From the NCBI GenBank assembly GCA_964023275.1, contig OZ029916.1:19934064-19998063 (forward strand): DNA of 64,000 bases, read 5' to 3'. A program made the position numbers and the translations under genes. The notes under the pieces are model-generated. The model was not told the DNA's origin and searched no databases. It was given only the letters and a program-made list of their open reading frames with translations. The stretch comes from Norana najaformis (Eukaryota; Annelida; Clitellata; Crassiclitellata; Hormogastridae). Position 1 is the first letter of the stretch; every line of letters begins with the position of its first letter. Below, in pieces: positions 58,501 to 64,000 of the stretch.

Positions 58501-59617
58501 GAAGGTCAGCCGGCGGGTCGAGGTCGAGGAGACGTCGACGCTCGGGTCAGCGAAGCCCACGACGCAGGCGCTTTCGAAGCAGACGACGACGGTGATGAAG
58601 AGGAGGGAGTTGGTGGTGCTGGATGTTCGTCCGATCCACACCGGAAGTTCTTGCGCCCCATCGAAGAAACGCCCACAGAACGCTCTACACTTACGCGACC
58701 GCTAACTCAGGGTTGCTTCTTCACCACGGCGCTTAAAGACAAGATCACGAGATTCGGAGGTGCAGCTAGTCGACCTGTTTCCAGTGTGCCAACCAGGACG
58801 CCACAGCAGCTCTAGTTGCTCCAGCAACAATAGATTTGTATCATAATTGAAGTGACACAATAGATTTGTTTCATAATAATAATAATAATAATGGTAATAA
58901 TAATAATAATAATAAACACTAATAGGCACACTATAAAAACTTCATACAGCTCGTCATCTGCCATATTTTATTTTTAAGCAAAATTTTCAATACTCTGTAA
59001 CTGCTCAAACGTGTTTGCGTCGACCAGAGTGAAATTTTAAAATTCTGATAAAACATAAAATTTGGTAGGCCCTATTTTATGTATTACCAGTAAAAATATT
59101 GGCCTACACCCTACTATAAATTCATGTAAAATGCGTTAGGATCGGTGTGTGCTTTACTCTGTTTCGAGAAAAATAAAGGTCCCTAAAAGGGATAGGGGTC
59201 CGATCGCTACGATCGCTCTCAGATTTTACAGATTTAATTTATCTTTTAATGCTTTTGGGTCGGTCTTACACCACGTGACCAATTGTCTCGTCTACTTTAT
59301 CTTTTAACGCTTTAGACCGCTCTTACACCACGTGACCAATTGTCTCGTCTTGCTCATATTGCAGGTTGGAGTCAGACGATGGTCTTCTGCTGAATCATCT
59401 GAATCATTATTATGTCGACACGCGCAACATAGCGTCCTGCGACCACGACTGCAAACTGAAGCATATCTGCAGCCTTAGAACGATCGTATACGACAGCTAC
59501 CTCAGCTGCCTCGAAACATACGAGTTTGTTGTGGCTTCATCCTCCACGATCATAACACATGGATGGCTGTTTCCATTTGTTGCCATGCTGTCAGCTCTGG
59601 CACTTAGCCAGATCTAA
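43560..59617 (+). CDS. SMPD1: Acid sphingomyelinase homologue, complete, 13 exons
   Basis: Cleaves sphingomyelin to ceramide and phosphocholine in lysosomes or outside the cell. Exons: 43560-43865, 44440-44604, 46285-46497, 47582-47635, 48025-48136, 49943-50071, 51007-51053, 51864-52006, 52667-52778, 53277-53420, 53835-53988, 54678-54774 and 59365-59617. Phases agree and the sum is 1,929 bases: 642 residues plus TAA (human 631). A signal peptide (about 1-26) leads to a saposin-B domain with ECDNC, AIC and ELCNGS, and probable last cysteines in FCQFQNLCF. The metallophosphoesterase keeps all seven predicted metal ligands: D219 and H221 (TDIHID), D285 (GD), N325 and H326 (GNHE), H433 (LIGHHSPN), H467 and H469 (AGHKH). 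CDLPICC matches the family cysteine cluster. The C-terminal cysteine domain ends in a hydrophobic tail (about 621-642) that could signal a GPI anchor. I chose the ATG at 43,560 because of its AAAATGG context and signal peptide; an in-frame ATG at 43,524 is possible. Exon 3 is the least certain link, and the exon 8 acceptor is weak. Confidence 0.93.
44100..44365. repeat. Degenerate TTACA-type simple repeat in SMPD1 intron 1
   Basis: Dozens of imperfect ACATTAC, ACGTTAC and AATACA words just before exon 2. Probably a mutated simple repeat or LINE tail. Confidence 0.6.
44943..44973. repeat. 13-bp perfect inverted repeat, 5-nt loop, in SMPD1 intron 2
   Basis: CATCCACGTCTGT (44,943-44,955) is the reverse complement of 44,961-44,973, with loop TCATC. 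Confidence 0.85.
47800..47890. repeat. GGTGGT/GGTGGC microsatellite in SMPD1 intron 4
   Basis: About 90 bases of GGT with GGC interruptions, between exons 4 and 5. It lies about 135 bases before the exon 5 acceptor. Confidence 0.95.
48323..49488 (+). mobile_element. Small LTR-type (TRIM-like) element in SMPD1 intron 5
   Basis: Direct repeats of about 340 bp (48,323-48,662 and 49,150-49,488), roughly 87-90% alike by eye, flank a 487-bp internal region. Each repeat has TATAAAAACCGTCGG then TATATA-type stretches, which suit a promoter in an LTR. The internal region has two short open frames: 48,624-48,896, running out of the left repeat, and 48,917-49,102, which ends in a charged helix-like stretch LDEMHKKLEESKAKILNHLE. 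Neither matches a known gag or pol domain. TG appears near the left ends, but CA ends and a target duplication are not clear, so a segmental duplication is an alternative. It is far more GC-rich than the intron around it. Confidence 0.55.
52370..52475 (+). mobile_element. LINE 3' UTR remnant in SMPD1 intron 8
   Basis: The block GCGACTATCGGTTGATACC followed by ATAATGATAACGGTGCTATA resembles 22,545-22,600 (LINE end), 28,598-28,640 and 54,960-55,040. Confidence 0.45.
53067..53120 (+). mobile_element. LINE 3' terminal remnant in SMPD1 intron 9
   Basis: CGTGACGTGACTTTCTTTGG, then GCGCTGTAGAAATCTCTGGA and TTAGGATT, is the 3' end of the family whose copies at 24.2 kb and 61.55 kb (reverse) end in GATTACGATTAC. 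Confidence 0.5.
54940..55066 (+). mobile_element. LINE 3' end with AAT-repeat tail, insertion site of the next element
   Basis: TATCGATTGATGCCTTAATG, then AAAAGTTGCTAATTATTTAA, followed by about ten AAT units and TGGTAATAATCAC. The block matches the end of the LINE at 22.55-22.61 kb. The AAT repeat abuts the large retrotransposon, and a similar AAT/TGGTAATAAT block recurs at its other end. Confidence 0.6.
55067..58866 (+). mobile_element. Nearly intact RLE-type non-LTR retrotransposon in SMPD1 intron 12
   Basis: Full-length element: about 260 bases of leader, one long frame from about 55,330 to 58,815, and a short 3' UTR. It sits between AAT repeats (55,028-55,066 and 58,867-58,916) that share the word AATAATGGTAATAAT. 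The element is much richer in GC than the introns around it, has the same orientation as SMPD1, and makes up most of a 4.6-kb intron that would otherwise be about 0.75 kb. Confidence 0.82.
55330..58815 (+). pseudogene. Retrotransposon polyprotein: zinc finger, reverse transcriptase, C-terminal endonuclease-like domain; one in-frame TAG
   Basis: Two adjacent frames in the same phase (55,330-56,229 and 56,233-58,815) are separated only by TAG at 56,230-56,232; the following VLRAVRSFPAGS reads as family sequence, so a single nonsense change is likely. Order: N-terminal C2HC finger (CSVC...LLHKHG...PCPGS), reverse transcriptase with GPDGIRPQHI, VRPIAIGYYWRRL, KLDFSNAFN (motif A), GPQQGDPLGPLLF (motif B), GYLDDLT (motif C, YLDD rather than the usual YADD) and LNVSKCEV (motif D). 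Then comes a zinc-binding cluster (VCPCGF...DGSHGLAC...RHACINDI) and a restriction-like endonuclease candidate (RRPDG, WDATVID, ERKTSKY). The last 130 residues are low-complexity and acidic. The layout fits R2/R4/NeSL-type elements; exact clade unresolved. Confidence 0.8.
58867..58916. repeat. AAT microsatellite at the 3' end of the retrotransposon
   Basis: AATAATAATAATAATGG followed by TAATAATAATAATAATAA, matching the interrupted repeat at 55,028-55,066. It could be the element's 3' tail, the target duplication, or both. Confidence 0.9.
59238..59352. repeat. 58-bp tandem duplication before the last SMPD1 exon
   Basis: Two copies of a unit starting TTTATCTTTTAA(T/C)GC and ending CCAATTGTCTCGTCT at 59,238-59,295 and 59,296-59,352. 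The second copy ends about 12 bases before the exon 13 acceptor, so the pyrimidine tract and branch-point region may be duplicated. Confidence 0.85.
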
Positions 59618-59635
59618 GGTATCTCTATCTCTTGT

Positions 59636-59715
59636 CTGTCTATGCGGTTCTGTCTGTCTGTGTGTATGTGTGTCTGTCTGTGTGCCTGTGTCTCTGTGTG
59701 TCTGTCTGTCTGTTC
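59636..59715. repeat. TGTC/TGTG microsatellite in the SMPD1 3' UTR
   Basis: TGTCTGTCTGTGTGTATGTG-type units starting about 20 bases after the stop codon. Confidence 0.85.
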
Positions 59716-61548
59716 AAAACTCTTCAGTTGAACACCAGCCTGCTCTCTTAAGGCTTCATCTATTATATCTAATCCTTGAGCGATGCGTCGATGGCGCTTT
59801 AGCGTCGTCGGTGTAAATTAGTTCGGACCATTTTCTATAATGCATGGCGAAAACAAAAACACCAACTTCACGTGGACCTAGTTTCTGCAGGTGGATTTTT
59901 TTACTGTATGCCTATAAATAACGCAGCCATTGTGTGTCAACATGTTTTTGTGTTAACCCGAACCTCGAAGACAGCAGATCCATCCATACAACCGTATCGT
60001 TTTAATGCAGCTATATGATACTGACATGTAGGATTATGCCTATACTGTATATGGTGCTTTTTAAAGCATATCAAATGAATTGGATATTTTTATGTCAGTC
60101 GAAATGATGGCTCAAGATACTTCTTAGATGCAGGTTTGGTTGTGGCAATCGGAAATGATTTTTGGTTGTAACTAATTGGTTATAAAACTAAGAAAATTGA
60201 GTTGACAGCTGCATATTTAAATATACAAGCTACACACAAACCGAATCGTGCGTTTTGCCTATCTGCTCATAACTAACAAGCAATGGATTTGGACTTGCAC
60301 AGCTAGGCCTATTGTAGGATATACATGTTTAGCCGATGTGTGAGCGACGTTTCTATCATACAAAAACGTTGAAATTATTTCCAACTTAAGGAATTTGAAT
60401 TGATTTTTCTAATTGATTTTCATCGTTTTGTTTACTGTGATTTCAGGAAATACATGATCAAGCAGTATCCACTGTTTTTACGAAGACTGCAATGCAATAA
60501 TCAGTTTGCAATAATCACCTGGACTAATGCCTTGATGGATAGCAGTGTTGCAAGCATGGCAATGCTGTATAATTATAAAACTCAGACAGTCCTTGTTTAA
60601 GGGCAGTGCTAAATTTGTCATCCAGCTTGTGCTATCTTTGTATTCTTCTGCTTGCTTAAAAACTAAAAAGCTTAAAAACAACTGCATTCGCATCGATATT
60701 TATTATAAAACACGAAATATAAGTAAATCGATCGGTGTAAAACTACTAACTTTCATTACCGTGAAAATTAACTGTTTAACACGTCAACATATCTTAAACT
60801 GAAAACAGCAAAACTCATTTGAACAAGACGACAAGAAAATGCCCAAATGTTCGGGCTTCTTCGAGTTCTTTAACAAAGTCAGCTATAATTTATTCAGCGA
60901 TGATTACTGTGCATTTAATTTCAATTTGAAAAACTCACTGTATTTTTTTATATACAAGACTGATTGAAGGCGAAGTGAAGACTGGAGCACGGATCAATGG
61001 GGTTCTATAGTAAGGTGGTCTATAAGGCCTATTTGTTCAGCCATTCATCCATTATGGACTAGGCCCACGCACTCATTCTTCCTGCCTGTCTCTGTTCGTC
61101 CTTCTGCAATGTATGCTGTATTTGTCTGCCTGTCTTTCTGCGGTCGGGAAATCGTAATAGTTTATGTCACGTAAAGAGAGTCATTTGAGCGTTGAGTCTA
61201 CGTGCAGGAGGCATGCTAAAGGTCCGGATGAGCGAGCTTTTTGATAATTAGGGGATAATTAGACAGGCCAAAGGACAGAAAATGACGGCAGGGAAATTCG
61301 TGCTTCAGGATGTATGGAGTGAAGAGGATATTATGTGTTACATGTGTCGCATCATCTGAGCCTTCGTACGAAAGAAGTCATCATTGCTTACAACATTTTG
61401 TAGAGCTGGCCAGCCTATTGCAAAACACTTGATCAATGGCGCTCGAGAATCGCCACCGTAAATGTTCAACGTTCAGCTTCAAGACATGCAGAACTTGTAG
61501 CTTAGCACAATCCACAGGTTGATGCGTGCGTGTGTATGTGCGTGCGAA
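59716..61548. other. SMPD1 3' flank; no gene seen
   Basis: Presumably 3' UTR then intergenic DNA. I found no canonical AATAAA in the first 300 bases; a CTATAAATAACG stretch at about 59,931 is the closest. The frames at 60,400-60,800 have no recognisable content. Confidence 0.4.
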
Positions 61549-61990
61549 CATGTAATCGTAATCGTAATCTCGAGATTTCTACAGCGCCCAACGAAAGCCA
61601 AGTCGCGGGAACCCGCTCAATCGCAGGCGCTCAGTCAAGACAAAATCGATAGGTAAAAGGGTTCGTTTCCAGGTCAAGATCCAGGTACGACTAATGTCAG
61701 GAGTGGCTCGTAACTTGGACGGTGGAGCAGCTGCTGAATTAATTGGCTGCAGAAGCTGTCAGTGGGGCGTTGCAGGGTAATCGGTGCAATGTGTCTGCAG
61801 GCGATGGATGCTCGCAAAGAGAAGATCTTGACAGCCGAAGCATCTGCACTTGGCTCGCAAAATTGTCCTCTGAGAAACGCAGATGGACCAACAATGAACT
61901 GCCAAATTGCAGTACTAGGCACGGATAAATTAATAAATAGCGCCGAGAAGCACAAACACCGTAACATTCATACATGCATACATAATATGT
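61549..61990 (-). mobile_element. LINE 3' end remnant
   Basis: The reverse complement has GGATCTTGACCTGGAAACGA, TTGTCTTGACTGAGCGCCTG, TTGGGCGCTGTAGAAATCTC and then GATTACGATTACGATTAC, nearly identical to the plus-strand LINE end at 24.14-24.29 kb. The upstream part (61,700-61,990) is open on the minus strand but not recognisable as pol. Confidence 0.65.
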
Positions 61991-62892
61991 ACATGAATTA
62001 TAGACCTACTGTTTTTCTACAAAATATAAGCCTATTACATATCCTCTCACAGTCATATTTATATGACGAGAATAGGCGTTATTCATTCATTCAAAGCATC
62101 TATACAGCTCTTTTTCACGTAAGGTAACCAGAGCCTCTCACAGCTCATCCCCGGCGAAAGAGCAGTTTTCTGGTGTTGGTTAAGGGTATCTGTAGCTTCC
62201 ATAACCAGAAAGACGCGCTAAATATAAATTAGTTTATAGACTCTCATCTGTTTTGCATAAAACACTATCCATTTTGAAATCTTTATGCTGGTAATGAACG
62301 TGAAATTGCATGTCATGTCCTGCCGTCCGCACGAATACATAAAGCAAATGGATAAGTCTCTATTCATCTTGACTACTGTAATTCGCTTCTTTCTTGTATT
62401 TCACTTGCAAAATCGAACTTCAACAATTGCAGAAAGATAATCAGTCTTTACATATAGTTATAAAGAAAGCCTCAAGACAGAAGCATATCATCCTCTGTGC
62501 TTAAATGACTGCAAAGGTTCTTATTTGGTGTAGGGTGTGTTTTAAGATTTGTCTCTTAGCATACAAGAAATGCATTGTGACCAAGAACAATACCTAAAAT
62601 CGATTCTTGTTCTAAAAACCAGTGGAGTCGATTGGTGGCAAAATGGGGCACATATGCCACATAGGTTAGATCTATAGGACGCCAACGGTTACGTTACCCA
62701 GTGTTTCAAATGTTTCATGCATAAAAAGGATGCACATATCTTATTTTATTTGCCCACTTATCAGTACCAGGATCGGCGAGGCCAGAGAACATGCCACAAG
62801 TAAAAATTGAATAAAATAAAAATAAACGAAGTAGTAACACTACTGATAAAAATATTAACCAGTGTATACAATTAATATGATTGTTTTTACAT

Positions 62893-62968
62893 GGAGCGCG
62901 ATAGTCTAGCGGTTAGAGTCCTGGAATGTTAACCTAGAGATCGGGAGTTCAAATCCTCGTCAGGGCAC
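62893..62968 (+). tRNA. tRNA-like sequence or tRNA-derived SINE head (pseudogene likely)
   Basis: The A-box TAGTCTAGCGG (62,902-62,912) and B-box GAGTTCAAATCC (62,945-62,956) are spaced as in a tRNA. The anticodon loop would be ATGTTAA with anticodon GTT (Asn), but its stem and the acceptor stem pair poorly. The resemblance to tRNA-Glu/Asn and the following LINE-like DNA suggest a SINE or tRNA pseudogene. Confidence 0.45.
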
Positions 62969-63189
62969 AAAGGAGTTTCGCTTGTTCCTGCACGCTCAAT
63001 ATATTCGATCGCTTCTCCCTCCTGCTTATCCGCAAGAAATTAAAGACACAGCGATCTCTTCTCACCCACCTGACATATTTGCTTTATTTGAAACCTTGTT
63101 CGATTTAAACACAAATCTTGCTCAATATCAAGAATATATTCCTTCTCGATAACATCCTTACAGTATCTCTTGCCACATCAAAAAATCAA

Positions 63190-63870
63190 CTTCTGGCAAC
63201 ATAACCTGTGGGGGCATTGCCTTTCTCATCAAGGAACCTGCCACCGTTAGAGATTCACTGATTTACATATTCACTGTTTCCACTCGTTCGAATGCGCATC
63301 AATAACTCTTAAACTTCCTCGCACGAATCTGACTATCTTTAACGTGTAGGGCCTTCCATCCTCCTCCTCATTCTCAAGTCCCCATAAGTCTTCTTTAAAG
63401 AATTCATCACCCTAATCATCATCCTTCATCATCCTTTCCACTGCTTCCACTAAACCTCACGAATTCCTGATTACAGGCGAATTTAATATGCACGTTGATA
63501 ATCCTCCGACACATCTGCTTTAGAATTCCTCATCACATTGTCGACCTAATTTTCACATCACCACTCTCCAGCTATTACCCGATACCTCTTTCTGTTTTGA
63601 TACACCATTCGACCATTACCTCGTCTTCATACTCCGCTGCCTACTCTATGTCTTCTGTTATTTCGTCGCATTAGTTCAATAAACACTGAAGCCTTCATAC
63701 AAGGTTTCTCAGTTCAAACCTTGTTTTAAATCTCCCTCCTCCATTGATGACCTTCTGTCTTCCTTAAAATACCCTACTCCTTCCATGATTCTTGACAAAC
63801 TCGCTCCTACTGTTACCAAAAACTTCTCCAACTCTAACAATGCGCCAATCGTAATCACACATTTATGTTG
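63190..63870 (+). mobile_element. Decayed LINE endonuclease (APE-type) domain
   Basis: Frames in this stretch give TCGGIAFLIKEPATV, then LITGEFNMHVDNP-like (catalytic GDFN motif, with D changed to E), a HIVDLIF-type segment, PFDHYLVF (the SDH motif region), then SIDDLLSSLKYPTPS and MILDKLAPTVTKN. This order is that of the endonuclease and linker of CR1/L2-type LINEs. Several frameshifts. The reverse transcriptase would lie past the right edge. Confidence 0.65.
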
Positions 63871-64000
63871 CGCCTTCAAAGAGAAACTCCCCAGAGGTGC
63901 CGATATATTTAAAGTTTCCATATATAAATATACATACATAATATACATATGGTAATATTATTTTAATCCCAGGCCAGCATAGGTGCATTGACGGCCTTTA

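Noticed and set aside
1-64000. CRISPR arrays, operons, ribosome binding sites or prophage
   Set aside because: Intron-containing animal genes and retrotransposons throughout; the tandem repeats lack spacer organisation.

Overview
This is a window of animal nuclear DNA, AT-rich and full of old transposons. The genes have introns with GT/AG borders, and their products (laminin gamma, a Golgi/endosome syntaxin, acid sphingomyelinase, TRP-like channels) are metazoan. The mix of CR1/L2/jockey-like LINEs, hAT-like and piggyBac-like remnants and an element resembling the R2/R4 endonuclease type suggests a marine invertebrate. I cannot name the phylum or species from sequence alone.

Layout. (1) 1-3,920: the first coding exon of a laminin gamma-type gene on the minus strand, with a TATA box; the gene continues off the left edge. 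(2) 3,977-11,540: intergenic, with LINE remnants, a hAT-like non-autonomous element and a tRNA-like SINE. (3) 11,540-21,372: a complete syntaxin-6 homologue on the minus strand. Eight exons join in frame to 256 codons, and its introns hold LINE fragments and a minisatellite. (4) 21.7-24.3 kb: truncated LINE copies. (5) 25.1-38.2 kb: two nearly identical intronless TRP-like channel genes in direct orientation. The second has lost one base just after its ancestral start. The 8 kb between them holds a 27-bp palindrome, a decayed RLE-type retrotransposon and a pair of inverted GC-rich motif arrays. (6) 38.2-43.5 kb: a LINE, a block flanked by 24-bp direct repeats holding piggyBac-like fragments and a 370-bp satellite, and microsatellites. 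(7) 43.6-59.6 kb: a complete acid sphingomyelinase gene on the plus strand. Thirteen exons join in frame to 642 codons. Intron 5 carries a small LTR-like element, and intron 12 carries a nearly intact RLE-type non-LTR retrotransposon inserted in an AAT microsatellite. (8) 59.6-64 kb: repeats, a tRNA-like sequence and a LINE endonuclease remnant.

The genes do not form a pathway. Laminin gamma and STX6 are also neighbours at 1q25 in human, so their closeness may be ancient linkage. The most unusual parts are the TRP-like pair, whose differences cluster in membrane segments, and the retrotransposon at 55-59 kb.

Exon borders were derived by hand from reading frame, splice consensus and remembered family sequence. 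No alignment, search or transcript data was available.
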